Source: SAR202 cluster bacterium (GTDB lineage Bacteria; Chloroflexota; Dehalococcoidia; UBA6926; VFHL01). From it: a DNA stretch of 58,094 nt. Where the stretch lies: NCBI GenBank assembly GCA_009392005.1, contig VFHL01000013.1, positions 1 through 58,094 on the forward strand, given 5' to 3'. A program made the position numbers and the translations under genes. The notes beneath the pieces were generated by a model. It was not told the origin of the DNA and made no database searches. It saw only the letters and a program-made list of their open reading frames with translations. Shown in pieces: positions 1 to 9,219 of the stretch (position 1 is its first letter; each line of letters opens with the position of its first letter).

Positions 1-344
1 GGCCCGGCCAGGTTCGAGACTTCGACTAGGGAACAGGCAGGGAAATCGCCTTCAAAAAACTCGGCCCTAGCCTTCCACACCTGTTTGTTGTTCTGAATGC
101 GCGTGACAAAAATGGTGAGCTTGGTAAAGTCCGCCATCTTGCCGCCAGCGGCCTCAATCAACGCCTTGTGTTTCTCGAAGATGATTTTGGCTTGCTCGTA
201 TTCATCGGCCCCGTCGATGGTCACGCCATCGGCATTTCGCGATGTCAAGCCGGAAATGTATGCGATGCCATCACACACAATGCAGTTAGACCAAAGCTCG
301 GGCGCTGGTTCTGTCGCTTTCGGGCTGGTGTAGCGGGTAATCAT
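1..344 (-). CDS. RidA/YjgF-family protein, C-terminus cut by window edge
   Basis: Reading the minus strand from the ATG at 344 gives an open frame to the left edge (about 114 codons visible). It begins MITRYTSPKATEPAPELWSN and contains YISGLTSRNADG, then EQAKIIFEKHKALIEAAGGK and a segment of the type DFTKLTIFVTRI. These match the RidA (YER057c/YjgF) fold, a trimeric enamine/imine deaminase family; the conserved arginine expected near the C-terminus lies beyond or near the cut end, so activity cannot be judged. An AAAGGA Shine-Dalgarno sequence lies about 8 nt before the ATG. It follows guaA on the same strand after about 53 nt and could be cotranscribed with it. Many RidA-like proteins act on other substrates, so the family is clear but the substrate is not. 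Confidence 0.8.
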   Translation of the reverse strand, partial: MITRYTSPKATEPAPELWSNCIVCDGIAYISGLTSRNADGVTIDGADEYEQAKIIFEKHKALIEAAGGKMADFTKLTIFVTRIQNNKQVWKARAEFFEGDFPACSLVEVSNLAG

Positions 345-397
345 TCCAAAATCCTTTCTTTCAAAACGTTTATAAACAACAGATTAGTAGATGGAAT

Positions 398-1993
398 CTA
401 CTCCCATTCGATCGTACCTGGCGGTTTTGATGTAATATCATATACAACACGGTTAACCTCATTGACTTCGTTCACGATGCGTCCAGACATTCTCTCCAAC
501 ACTTCGTACGGGAGACGCACCCAATCGGCGGTCATCGCATCTTCACTCGCCACCGCACGAATGGCGATTAAGTGACCATAAGTACGAAAATCCCCTTGTA
601 CTCCAACGGTCAAGTCCCCAGACAACACAGCAAACGATTGCCAAACCTCACGCGTTAACCCTGCATTTTCGATCTCTTCCGTAACAATGGCATCGGCTGA
701 CTGCAGAATTCGTACCTTCTCAGAAGTCACTTCTCCAATGATGCGTACAGCCAAACCCGGTCCAGGAAAGGGTTGCCTCCATACCATTGCGGGAGGTAAA
801 CCAAGTGTAATACCCACTTCTCGGACTTCATCCTTAAATAAATACCTCAGAGGTTCAACCAGGTCTAACTCCATTTTTTCAGGTAGACCGCCAACATTAT
901 GATGAGACTTAATCACAGCGGATGTGGTATTTTCTGGGCCTCTGCTTTCAATAACATCTGGATAGGTGGTCCCTTGAGCTAGAAAATCAACGTCGCCAAT
1001 AAGGTCTGCCTCTGCTTCAAATATGTTGATGAACTTTTCGCCTATAATCTTTCTTTTTTCCTCTGGTTCGGTCACATTAGTGAGTGCACCAAAAAACAAT
1101 TCAGCTGCGTCAACGTCACGAACATTGAGTTGTGCATTCTGTTTATAGGTTAATAGGACTTCTTCAGCTTCATCCTTACGTAACAACCCATTATTCACGA
1201 AAATGCAGGTTTGCTGACTGCCTATCGCCTTATGAATGAGTGTTGCTGCAACAGAGGAATCAACGCCTCCTGATAAAGCACAAACAACGCGTCCCGTGCC
1301 AACTTGCGCACGAATCGCTTCTATACTCGAATCGACAAAATTCTGTGGCGTCCAATCTCCTTCACAATTACACACTTCGAAAAGAAAATTCTCCAACAAC
1401 TTTTTGCCCATTGGTGTGTGTGCGACTTCTGGATGAAACTGTAATCCAATAACACCAGAATCGTTGCTCATCACAGCTGTAGGAGATGCATCTGTTACTG
1501 CACGCACTTTGAATCCAGGCGGGATTTTTGACACGCGATCACCGTGGCTCATCCAAACGGGAGTAGAGTGAGGTAGGTCACGAAATAAAGCCATCTCGTC
1601 ATCTGTTCGGCGTAAATCTGCATGCCCATATTCCCGTATTTCACCAGGTTCAACCTCGCCACCTAATTGGTGTGCTAATGCTTGCATCCCATAGCAGATA
1701 CCTAAAATCGGTATTCCTGAATGCAATATCTCTTCGGAAATAAGGGGGGCACCCGTTTCATAAACACTCGCAGGTCCGCCGGACAGGATAAAACCTTTCG
1801 GATTTAATTTCATAACTTCGTCAAACGAAGCATTGTAGGGGATAACTTCGCAATAGACTTTTAACTCTCGTATCCTGCGCGCTATCAGTAGGCTATATTG
1901 AGAACCAAAATCAACTACGACAATGCTTTCAGAAATCGAGAAAAGACTTTCATCATGCGGTTTTTGGGGGGCAATTTTGTCTGACTGTGTCAT
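398..1993 (-). CDS. guaA: GMP synthase (glutamine-hydrolysing)
   Basis: 531 residues, the usual length for GuaA, which aminates XMP to GMP using glutamine and ATP in cytosolic purine synthesis. The N-terminal class I glutamine amidotransferase domain (about 22-205) shows VVDFGSQYS, the nucleophile Cys100 in ILGICYGMQ, and FHPEVAHTP with the catalytic His/Glu. The ATP pyrophosphatase domain follows with the P-loop [10 protein letters not shown] (about 240), and the C-terminal dimerisation domain ends in the typical [10 protein letters not shown]. The only start that keeps the complete amidotransferase domain is the ATG at 1993. It is divergent from the tsaC-like gene across a 166-nt promoter region. 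Confidence 0.97.
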   Translation of the reverse strand: MTQSDKIAPQKPHDESLFSISESIVVVDFGSQYSLLIARRIRELKVYCEVIPYNASFDEVMKLNPKGFILSGGPASVYETGAPLISEEILHSGIPILGICYGMQALAHQLGGEVEPGEIREYGHADLRRTDDEMALFRDLPHSTPVWMSHGDRVSKIPPGFKVRAVTDASPTAVMSNDSGVIGLQFHPEVAHTPMGKKLLENFLFEVCNCEGDWTPQNFVDSSIEAIRAQVGTGRVVCALSGGVDSSVAATLIHKAIGSQQTCIFVNNGLLRKDEAEEVLLTYKQNAQLNVRDVDAAELFFGALTNVTEPEEKRKIIGEKFINIFEAEADLIGDVDFLAQGTTYPDVIESRGPENTTSAVIKSHHNVGGLPEKMELDLVEPLRYLFKDEVREVGITLGLPPAMVWRQPFPGPGLAVRIIGEVTSEKVRILQSADAIVTEEIENAGLTREVWQSFAVLSGDLTVGVQGDFRTYGHLIAIRAVASEDAMTADWVRLPYEVLERMSGRIVNEVNEVNRVVYDITSKPPGTIEWE

Positions 1994-2115
1994 AGATCTC
2001 TAGATTACCATCCTCAATTTTCCTTATATAAATGGAAACTGGCAGCCTATAAAATAAACCCGGGAAATAAGTCCAAATCCTCACTATGATGCTGCTAACG
2101 AACCACTCATTGAGA

Positions 2116-2134
2116 CTAGCATTTATGCTAGACT
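2116..2134 (+). promoter_or_regulatory. Extended -10 promoter inside a 16-bp palindrome, upstream of tsaC-like gene
   Basis: CTAGCATTTATGCTAG (2116-2131) is a perfect 7+2+7 inverted repeat. Its right arm forms TGC-TAGACT, an extended -10 element at 2126-2134, about 26 nt before the ATG at 2160. No good -35 is present (TTGAGA at 2110 is only 13 nt away), as expected for an extended -10 promoter. The palindrome could be an operator or a coincidence of the -10 sequence. Confidence 0.45.
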
Positions 2135-2159
2135 AAGGTCAACGTTCATACATTTATTA

Positions 2160-2822
2160 ATGAATTTGATGGTCAACCAAAAAGAGCTAAACGTCACACA
2201 AATCGATGAATCTGTCTTGTGCCTTAAGCAGGGGAATCTCGTCGTCTTCCCAACGGATACTCTGTATGGAATCGCTGCAGATCCCATGAACGAACAAGCA
2301 GTAAAACGTCTTATTGAAATTAAAGGACGTTCTTATGATCAAGGAATCCCACTGTTGTTAGGGGATATTGATGATGCAAAAAAATACACCACGCATTTCA
2401 GCATCGTTGCACAGAAATTAGCGGCTGCTTTTTGGCCCGGACAACTAACCCTTGTATTACCATCCATACCCAATATTTCACCACTAATAACGGGAGGACG
2501 AAACACTATCGCGTTAAGGGTTCCAGATCATCCTGTCGCACGATTCATGGCGTCCGAAATGGGAGGAGCGATTACTGGGACCAGTGCAAACAAGCATGGC
2601 CAAGAAAATCCTCTGAACGTGACCCAAATACGTGAGCAGATCGGACAAGACATAGACCTTATCCTTGATGGTGGCACGCTATCAGAGCCCACAGCCTCAT
2701 CAATAGTTGAAATTGCAAACGAAAAGATAAATATTTTAAGACATGGCGTGATATCTAAAGAACAAATCCACGAAATTGCTTTTGATTTGGGGGACAACGA
2801 TACCCAAGAAAAACCATCATGA
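2160..2822 (+). CDS. tsaC: L-threonylcarbamoyladenylate synthase (Sua5/YrdC/TsaC family)
   Basis: 220 residues forming a single YrdC domain. It makes threonylcarbamoyl-AMP from threonine, bicarbonate and ATP, the first step of the t6A37 modification of ANN-decoding tRNAs. Visible motifs are VVFPTDTLYGIAADP (28-42), the KGR segment of the nucleotide site, RVPDHP, and GTSANKHGQ for the STSAN motif. The length is that of a stand-alone TsaC with no C-terminal Sua5 domain. There is no clear Shine-Dalgarno before the ATG at 2160, and a second ATG three codons in is possible. Its last four bases overlap the start of the polyprenyl synthase (ATGA), so the two are translationally coupled. The other t6A enzymes are not in the window. 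Confidence 0.88.
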   Translation: MNLMVNQKELNVTQIDESVLCLKQGNLVVFPTDTLYGIAADPMNEQAVKRLIEIKGRSYDQGIPLLLGDIDDAKKYTTHFSIVAQKLAAAFWPGQLTLVLPSIPNISPLITGGRNTIALRVPDHPVARFMASEMGGAITGTSANKHGQENPLNVTQIREQIGQDIDLILDGGTLSEPTASSIVEIANEKINILRHGVISKEQIHEIAFDLGDNDTQEKPS

Positions 2823-3835
2823 CAGAAAAACCCGACATACTTACAACACTAAACGTCTACTACGATAAAGTCGAAAATTATCTAGAAACAACATTTGCCG
2901 ATCAAGACGGACCCCTTTACAACATGATGCGTCACCATCTCGCAATTGGTTTAGACACGAAATATCAGGGAAAGAAATTACGGCCAATACTGACATTGCT
3001 TTGCACTGAAGTGATTGGTACCAACTGGCACAATGCTTTAGCAGGTGCAGCCGCCATTGAAATTTTACACAACTTCTCACTAATTCATGATGATATTCAA
3101 GACGAAAGCCCTACACGAAGAGGGATCCCAACATTGTGGCATAAACATGGAGTCGCACAATCAATAAATGCGGGAGATGGGATGCATGCATTTTCGCGCC
3201 TTGTATTGCTGCGATTAGAAGATGCGGGATATTCAGCAGAAATGATCTTAGCGTGTGGCCAGTTAATGGATGAGACGTGCCTTGTACTTTGCGAAGGGCA
3301 ATATGCTGACATAGATTTTCAAGAAAAGTCAGTGGTCCCAATCGATAATTACCTGGACATGATCGAAAAAAAGACTGCAAAACTTTTTGGTACCACCCTC
3401 GAAATCGGTGCACTGCTAGGGGGCGCGAAAACAGATATCGCCAAGCGCTATAGGAATATCGGGAAAAATCTAGGTATAGCTTTTCAAATTCGCGATGACG
3501 CTCTAGATCTTTGGGGTGGTGAGGTTACAGGAAAACAACACGCGATCGACATACAGAACAAGAAGAAAACCTTACCAATTGTTTATGGACTTTCACAAGA
3601 AAACCCAAACGGAATGCGGCTTCGCTCCTACTATGAACAACCCAATTTATCTCAGGAGGATATCTCGCAAGTGATCATTGTGCTGGAAGAACTTGGAGCT
3701 CTTGAATATTGTAACGAGATCGCAGATGAGTACCTTGAACTAGCTATAAATGAACTGGATCAAATCGCGGAACCATCAAAAGCACTAGATAGGTTACGTT
3801 CGTTATTCAAATATCTCGTGCTACGTGAATACTAA
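2819..3835 (+). CDS. Polyprenyl diphosphate synthase (trans-isoprenyl, GGPPS/FPPS-like)
   Basis: 338 residues, class I isoprenyl diphosphate synthase that condenses isopentenyl diphosphate with allylic diphosphates. The first aspartate-rich motif DDIQDES sits in FSLIHDDIQDESPTRRG and the second in QIRDDALDLWG; the GKKLRP segment that binds IPP is near residue 50. Chain length cannot be set with confidence from the residues before the first motif. It overlaps the upstream gene by 4 nt and precedes pgk by 30 nt. A geranylgeranyl-reductase-like enzyme lies 12.6 kb downstream on the same strand; a shared role in membrane or quinone side chains is an inference only. Confidence 0.92.
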   Translation: MTEKPDILTTLNVYYDKVENYLETTFADQDGPLYNMMRHHLAIGLDTKYQGKKLRPILTLLCTEVIGTNWHNALAGAAAIEILHNFSLIHDDIQDESPTRRGIPTLWHKHGVAQSINAGDGMHAFSRLVLLRLEDAGYSAEMILACGQLMDETCLVLCEGQYADIDFQEKSVVPIDNYLDMIEKKTAKLFGTTLEIGALLGGAKTDIAKRYRNIGKNLGIAFQIRDDALDLWGGEVTGKQHAIDIQNKKKTLPIVYGLSQENPNGMRLRSYYEQPNLSQEDISQVIIVLEELGALEYCNEIADEYLELAINELDQIAEPSKALDRLRSLFKYLVLREY

Positions 3836-3865
3836 CTATCTAGAAAAATCACCGAGGAAATCAAT

Positions 3866-5065
3866 ATGCCCAAATTGACCATTCGAGACATCGATGTTAG
3901 TGAAAAACGAGTGATTGTTCGTGCAGATTTTAACGTTACATTCGTTCCAAAAACCAATTCAATCGCTGATGATTCTCGGATCAAAGCGACATTACCTACA
4001 ATTCAACACCTTCGTGAGCGAAATGCAAGAGTCATTCTTTGCTCGCATCTGGGTCGACCAAATGGTTTTGACAACGAACTCCGACTGGAACCAATTGCAC
4101 AACGACTCTCTCAACTACTTGGATCGCCCGTCAAATATGCACGCGACTGTATAGGCGAAGAAGCAACCAAAGTCGTGAATGAAATAGGTCCAGGTGACGT
4201 GGGATTACTAGAAAATCTTCGTTTCCATCCAGGTGAAGAAGAAAACGACCCTGATTTCGCAAAAACTCTTTCCCAAATCGCAGATATCTATGTGAATGAT
4301 GCATTTGGTACTGCACATAGGTCACATGCTTCTACAGAAGGCATCACTCACTTCCTGCCTGCAGTGTCAGGATTTCTTATGGAAAAAGAAATGGAATTCC
4401 TCGGCAATGCTCTTGAAAATCCATCTAAACCATTCATGGCAGTCATAGGTGGAGCGAAGGTAAGTGACAAAATTACGGTTCTGAAGAATCTCGTCCCTAA
4501 AGTTAATCAAATCCTAATCGGTGGTGGAATGGCTGCCGCATTCTTAAATGCTTACGGACATGCTACCGGTATTTCTCAGGTACAAGAAGATGAACCTGAT
4601 ATGGCAAGAGATATTGTCAAACAAGCCGCACGGCTCGGAGGTATAGAACTTCTATTGCCGCTAGACGTTGTAGTAGCAGATAGAATCGATGCCAACGCAG
4701 AAACGGAAATTGTTTTTACGGATAGTATTCCTAAAAATAAAATGATCCTCGACATTGGCCCAAGGACAAGGGAAATGTATGAGACCGCAATTGCAGAAAC
4801 AAAGACCGTTTTATGGAATGGTCCAATGGGGGCATTTGAATATGCTGCCTTTTCAGAAGGAACGAAATCTGTTGCGACAGCTTTGGCTAACATCACTGCC
4901 AATGGATCCATTACCATTATAGGTGGTGGATCTACAACCGAAGCGGTTGAGAGCCTTAATCTTGCGAATAAGATGACCCATGTATCTACTGGTGGTGGGG
5001 CGAGCCTTGAATTCCTAGAAGGACGCGAATTGCCAGGTGTATCGGCTATTCAGGAAAAAGTTTAG
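3866..5065 (+). CDS. pgk: Phosphoglycerate kinase
   Basis: 399 residues, normal for bacterial PGK, which transfers phosphate from 1,3-bisphosphoglycerate to ADP in glycolysis and the reverse in gluconeogenesis. Motifs in order are RADFNVTF, SHLGRPNG, the AHRSHAST region, IGGAKVSDKI, WNGPMGAFE and the nucleotide loop GGGSTTEAVE. A GAGGA Shine-Dalgarno sits 7 nt before the ATG. It is followed by apgM and tpiA, so three enzymes of triose/phosphoglycerate metabolism are clustered, without gap, enolase or pyruvate kinase in the window. Confidence 0.97.
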   Translation: MPKLTIRDIDVSEKRVIVRADFNVTFVPKTNSIADDSRIKATLPTIQHLRERNARVILCSHLGRPNGFDNELRLEPIAQRLSQLLGSPVKYARDCIGEEATKVVNEIGPGDVGLLENLRFHPGEEENDPDFAKTLSQIADIYVNDAFGTAHRSHASTEGITHFLPAVSGFLMEKEMEFLGNALENPSKPFMAVIGGAKVSDKITVLKNLVPKVNQILIGGGMAAAFLNAYGHATGISQVQEDEPDMARDIVKQAARLGGIELLLPLDVVVADRIDANAETEIVFTDSIPKNKMILDIGPRTREMYETAIAETKTVLWNGPMGAFEYAAFSEGTKSVATALANITANGSITIIGGGSTTEAVESLNLANKMTHVSTGGGASLEFLEGRELPGVSAIQEKV

Positions 5066-5079
5066 ACACAACATCGGTC

Positions 5080-5108
5080 GAGACAATTTCTCATGAAACT
5101 CATATAAT
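5080..5108 (+). promoter_or_regulatory. Sigma-70-type promoter upstream of apgM
   Basis: GAGACA (5080-5085), a 17-nt spacer and a consensus TATAAT (5103-5108) lie in the pgk-apgM gap, placing transcription start near 5115 and a leader of about 90 nt. The leader has a small hairpin with arms AATCTG and CAGATT near 5141-5161. The -35 matches four of six bases. Confidence 0.5.
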
Positions 5109-5205
5109 AGGAATCTTGGAAAAATTATCGTAATGAGAAATTAATCTGCTATTAACAGATTTATATCTCGCCAGATAAAAATGAACAGATAGGTAGAAAT
5201 TAATT

Positions 5206-6420
5206 ATGAGTACTAAGGTGGGGTTTGAATTAGTCAAAAACCTCGCAATTGAGACTCCGACCAAGATTATTATGGTTGTTTCTGATGGACTGGGTGGTTT
5301 CGCACATCCCGATACCGGTAAGACAGAACTAGAAACCGCCAAAACACCAAATTTAGACTCACTTGCAAACCAAGGTAGGGTAGGGCGTACGGTTCCGGTG
5401 GCACACGGCATCACACCCGGTAGCGGACCCGGACACCTTGGGCTTTTCGGATACGACCCATTATCTTACGACATCGGACGTGGCATCTTAGAAACATTAG
5501 GTATCGATATGGAAGTACGTGCTGGAGATATTGCAGCGCGAGGCAACTTCTGCACTGTAGATGACAATGGCATCATCGTTGACCGCCGTGCAGGGCGTAT
5601 CCCCTCATCTTTGTGTAAAGAACTGTGTGAGAAACTGAGCCAAATCAAACCTCACGGTTTTGAATTAATGATACAACCTGGGCGAGAACATAGATTTGCT
5701 TTAATTTTACGAGGAAATGGAGCCAGCGACCAAATAACCGCATCTGACCCACAACGCGAAGGATTAAAGGCTGAAGACATCACAGCACTCACTCCCGACG
5801 CAGAGAGAACTGCACAAGCAATGCAAGGTTTTGTCTCCCAAGCCCGGGAGCTTCTTCGAGAATCCCATCCCGCAAACATGCTTCTTCTCCGTGGATTCTC
5901 GAAACAGCCAGAGATTCCATTGTTCCCAGAGATCTACAAAATGCGTTCAGCGGCGATCGCTTCATACCCAATGTATCGTGGTTTGGCAAAATTGATTGGT
6001 ATGGACGTGATTCCAACGGGAGAAACAATTGAAGACGAAATTAATTCTGTCAGGACTCATTGGCGGGATTTCGATTTCTTTTTTGTGCATTACAAGACAA
6101 CTGACAGCGCAGGGGAGGACGGCGATTTTGATCGAAAAGTGCAGGCGATAGAAACCTTAGATAAGGCTATCATTAAACTGCTGGACCTTGAACCAGACGT
6201 ATTGGTCGTAGCAGGAGATCATTCAACTCCAGCGATCTTAGCAGCACATAGCTGGCATCCCGTTCCACTACTTATACGATCAAAATGGGGCGGTAGCGGA
6301 TACACAAATGAATTTTCAGAACAAGCATGTGCAGTTGGGGAAATTGGAACAATCCCCGCCACATCGGTTATGCCACTAGCACTTGCAAATGCATTTAAAC
6401 TCGCAAAGTATGGAGCGTAG
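5206..6420 (+). CDS. apgM: 2,3-bisphosphoglycerate-independent phosphoglycerate mutase, archaeal (ApgM) type
   Basis: 404 residues, the length of the ApgM family and about 100 shorter than GpmI. It interconverts 3- and 2-phosphoglycerate through an alkaline-phosphatase-like metal site. Visible are VVSDGLGGF (metal Asp near residue 28), HGITPGSGPGHLGLFGYDP with the likely nucleophilic serine, AGDHSTPA and HSWHPVPLLI with metal-binding His residues. The family is typical of archaea but also found in several bacterial groups, including Chloroflexota. The chosen ATG at 5206 has only a weak ribosome-binding site; an inner GTG at 5218 is an alternative. It lies between pgk and tpiA with its own promoter. 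Confidence 0.93.
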   Translation: MSTKVGFELVKNLAIETPTKIIMVVSDGLGGFAHPDTGKTELETAKTPNLDSLANQGRVGRTVPVAHGITPGSGPGHLGLFGYDPLSYDIGRGILETLGIDMEVRAGDIAARGNFCTVDDNGIIVDRRAGRIPSSLCKELCEKLSQIKPHGFELMIQPGREHRFALILRGNGASDQITASDPQREGLKAEDITALTPDAERTAQAMQGFVSQARELLRESHPANMLLLRGFSKQPEIPLFPEIYKMRSAAIASYPMYRGLAKLIGMDVIPTGETIEDEINSVRTHWRDFDFFFVHYKTTDSAGEDGDFDRKVQAIETLDKAIIKLLDLEPDVLVVAGDHSTPAILAAHSWHPVPLLIRSKWGGSGYTNEFSEQACAVGEIGTIPATSVMPLALANAFKLAKYGA

Positions 6421-6488
6421 AGACTAATCTGAACTACTCTTTCATACTACAATCCGCCGTTCTTATCATAGATGCCGAGGTTTCCCAA

Positions 6489-7265
6489 ATGAACCGACAA
6501 CATAAACCAGTAATTGCCGGAAATTGGAAGATGAACACCAATATTGTGGAGGCCCAACATCTGACTCGGGAAATCGTGGTAGGGGCAAAACAAATTGAAA
6601 ATGTTTCAATCATTCTGTGTCCGCCATTCATTTCATTAGAATTAGTAAAAAGGGCGCTAACAGGTTCATCTATTGGACTAGGCTCACAGGATTTCCATCC
6701 CGAACCACAGGGTGCGTGGACTGGAGAGATTGCCCCCTCCATGTTGAACAATTTGGTTGGATTCGCAATCATCGGACATTCAGAAAGACGAACACATTTT
6801 GGGGAAACTGACGCCTTAATCAATCAGAAGGCTTTAGCTGCTATAGAAAACAACCTTTCTCCAATTATCTGTGTCGGTGAAACTTTGTCGCAAAGAGAGC
6901 AGGGCGAAGAGCATACAATAGTAGAAAGACAACTTCGTGGAGCTCTGGATACAATTGACGACATTGACGGGATTATTTTCGCATATGAACCAGTATGGGC
7001 AATCGGCACAGGAAAAGCTGCAAATCCATCTGATGCGAACAACATGATGGCATTTATACGCGAAGTGCTCACCACGTCATATGCTTCTGCAGCATCTCAA
7101 AACGCCCCCTTACTCTATGGAGGAAGTGTCACCCCTCAAAATGCTGCCGCGTTATTTGAGGAACCAGAGATTGATGGAGCATTGGTTGGTGGCGCAAGCC
7201 TCAACGCATCCAACTTCTTAGAAATTGCGAAAGTGGCATCGTCCATCACAAAGCGTATGCAATAA
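6489..7265 (+). CDS. tpiA: Triosephosphate isomerase
   Basis: 258 residues, a standard TIM barrel that interconverts dihydroxyacetone phosphate and glyceraldehyde 3-phosphate. Key motifs are GNWKMN with the catalytic Lys, IIGHSERR with the catalytic His, FAYEPVWAIGTGKAA with the catalytic Glu and the flexible loop, and the phosphate-binding YGGSVTP and GALVGGASL. It starts at the ATG at 6489 with no strong ribosome-binding site and ends 2 nt before the miaA start, so miaA is probably translated from the same message. Confidence 0.97.
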   Translation: MNRQHKPVIAGNWKMNTNIVEAQHLTREIVVGAKQIENVSIILCPPFISLELVKRALTGSSIGLGSQDFHPEPQGAWTGEIAPSMLNNLVGFAIIGHSERRTHFGETDALINQKALAAIENNLSPIICVGETLSQREQGEEHTIVERQLRGALDTIDDIDGIIFAYEPVWAIGTGKAANPSDANNMMAFIREVLTTSYASAASQNAPLLYGGSVTPQNAAALFEEPEIDGALVGGASLNASNFLEIAKVASSITKRMQ

Positions 7266-7267
7266 AA

Positions 7268-8191
7268 ATGAATCGCGTGACAGCCATAGTCGGGCCGACA
7301 GGAACTGGCAAAACGGCACTAGCTCTAGCCTTGGCACAAAGAAATCACCACGAAATCATCGGTGCGGACAGCCGGCAAATTTATCGTCACATGGACATCG
7401 GAACGGCAAAACCAACAAGCCAAGAACAGGCTGAAACGCCTCACCACCTTATTGATGTCATCAACCCCGATGATGAATTCAACTTAGCTTTATACCTAAA
7501 CGAAGCGCGAAACATCATCAATAAACTCTTTGCGCAGGGCAAAGAAGTGATCGTTGTCGGAGGTACTGGGCAATATATTTCAGCGCTGTTAGAGGGTTGG
7601 AACGTGCCTAATGTTCCTCCAGATTTTCACCTCCGAAAAGAGCTGGAGCAACAAGCACGAATTGATGGCCCGGAAGCACTCCTTGAAGAATTACGATCCC
7701 TTGATCCCAATGCAGCCAAAATGGTCGATCACAAGAATGCCCGAAGAATCATCCGGGCAATAGAAATCGCGAAAGCACCAAAAGGTCAAAGAGAAAACAC
7801 AGGAAGAAAAACAGATCCACCATGGGAGTTCACAGTAATAGGCCTAACAATTGAACGAGAAAATCTTTATCACCGCCTAGATAAGCGAATCAACGAAATG
7901 ATTGAATCGGGCTGGGTACAAGAAGTAGAGAAGCTCATCGAGTACGGATTCTCAACGAACCTACCAGCCTTTTCAAGCGCCGGTTATCGAGAACTTGCCA
8001 ATCACATTCAAAAACTAACGTCTTTGGAAGAAGCAGTTACTTTGACCAAATACTCTCATCACAAACTTGCTCGAAGACAAGCGACTTGGTTCCGAAAACG
8101 GGGACAAAAGTTTAACTGGCTAGACGCTACATATAAAGACACGCCTATTTTAGCGGACGAGGCGCGATCAATTATTAATAATATGGAATAG
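7268..8191 (+). CDS. miaA: tRNA dimethylallyltransferase
   Basis: 307 residues. MiaA moves a dimethylallyl group to N6 of A37 in tRNAs that read UNN codons. The P-loop AIVGPTGTGKTALA is at the N-terminus, followed by GADSRQIYRHMDIGTAKP, HHLIDVI and VVGGTGQYI, all canonical. The C-terminal RRQATWFRKR segment is also typical. The start is 2 nt after the tpiA stop. Together with the tsaC-like gene it places two A37-modification enzymes in one gene run. Confidence 0.95.
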   Translation: MNRVTAIVGPTGTGKTALALALAQRNHHEIIGADSRQIYRHMDIGTAKPTSQEQAETPHHLIDVINPDDEFNLALYLNEARNIINKLFAQGKEVIVVGGTGQYISALLEGWNVPNVPPDFHLRKELEQQARIDGPEALLEELRSLDPNAAKMVDHKNARRIIRAIEIAKAPKGQRENTGRKTDPPWEFTVIGLTIERENLYHRLDKRINEMIESGWVQEVEKLIEYGFSTNLPAFSSAGYRELANHIQKLTSLEEAVTLTKYSHHKLARRQATWFRKRGQKFNWLDATYKDTPILADEARSIINNME

Positions 8192-8243
8192 ATGCACGTG
8201 CCTCAGATATTCACCTGTTTACTACACAAAGGGAGAGAGTCCG

Positions 8244-8273
8244 TTGGCACGCAACCTCTAGCTATGCTAGAGT
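8244..8273 (+). promoter_or_regulatory. Promoter for dapF (TTGGCA / extended -10)
   Basis: TTGGCA (8244-8249), an 18-nt spacer and TGC-TAGAGT (8265-8273) form a good sigma-70 promoter with an extended -10. Transcription would start near 8280. The -10 lies in a small palindrome CTCTAGC-TAT-GCTAGAG (8256-8272), echoing the one at 2116. Confidence 0.6.
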
Positions 8274-8290
8274 CATACTCGAACTAGCGC

Positions 8291-9175
8291 ATGAAGGGTA
8301 AAGAGAGTACAAGTGTGAATTTCCTAAAAATGCACGGAACACTCAATGACTTTGTATTGATTGATGGGCGAGGTCTCGAACTCAATCCATCTCAACTTGC
8401 AAAAGAGATGTGTGATAGAACCGGTGGAATTGGATCAGATGGATTGATCCTGATACACGACTCATCCGATGCTGATTTGCGCATGCAAATGTTTAACCCT
8501 GATGGATCCGAAGCAGAGATGTGTGGCAATGGTATTCGATGTTTCACGAAATACAGTGTAGAAAATGGATTGCTTTCTAACGAAGGCCCCCTCGACATTG
8601 AGACCAAAGCAGGAACCATGATCGTTTGGCCAATCGGCGAGAATGATCAGGTCACGCATGTCCGAGTAGACATGGGCATACCAAGGTTCAATGCAAACGA
8701 TATTCCGATTTTGCTCGGTCCAACAGATACAACCTCTGATCACCCGATAATCGACTACTCAATCGAGGTCAGTGGCATAAAATTAGAAGTAACATGTGTA
8801 TCCATGGGAAACCCACACGCAATAGCATTTTTGGACTCTCCAGTCGATGATTTCCCTTTAGAGCGAATCGGACCACTCGTGGAAACACATCAGGCATTTC
8901 CCGAAAAAGTGAACTTTTCAATCGTAAATCATCTAAATAGGACCCAATTACGAAGCCGAGTTTGGGAACGCGGAGCCGGTATGACAATGGCATGCGGCAC
9001 CGGAGCATCTGCACAAGCAGTCGCAGCTCGTATGAAAGGTTTAGTCAATGATGACATTCAGGTTGATCTACCTGGGGGTACCCTCAAAATAACATGGGAT
9101 GGTCAATCTTCCGTATTTATGGAAGGACCAGCCACCGAAGTGTTTCAGGGAGAGTGGCCTCATCAAACCCAATAG
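8291..9175 (+). CDS. dapF: Diaminopimelate epimerase
   Basis: 294 residues, interconverting LL- and meso-diaminopimelate for lysine and, where made, peptidoglycan. Both catalytic cysteines are present: EMCGNGIRC and ACGTGASAQA. MHGTLNDFVLIDGR and MFNPDGSEAEMCG are family signatures. The ATG at 8291 is only about 10 nt after the predicted transcription start; the GTG at 8315 (giving VNFLKMHG) matches the usual DapF N-terminus better and may be the real start. dapL lies one gene downstream, so the dapL-dapF shortcut of the diaminopimelate pathway is clustered here. Confidence 0.95.
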   Translation: MKGKESTSVNFLKMHGTLNDFVLIDGRGLELNPSQLAKEMCDRTGGIGSDGLILIHDSSDADLRMQMFNPDGSEAEMCGNGIRCFTKYSVENGLLSNEGPLDIETKAGTMIVWPIGENDQVTHVRVDMGIPRFNANDIPILLGPTDTTSDHPIIDYSIEVSGIKLEVTCVSMGNPHAIAFLDSPVDDFPLERIGPLVETHQAFPEKVNFSIVNHLNRTQLRSRVWERGAGMTMACGTGASAQAVAARMKGLVNDDIQVDLPGGTLKITWDGQSSVFMEGPATEVFQGEWPHQTQ

Positions 9176-9219
9176 AATCGACTAACTGGCAATACACAAA
9201 TCAATGATATAGGTGTAAT

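Noticed and set aside
168-575. Plus-strand frame of 135 codons at the left end
   Set aside because: It runs opposite the RidA gene and the end of guaA and has no family match.
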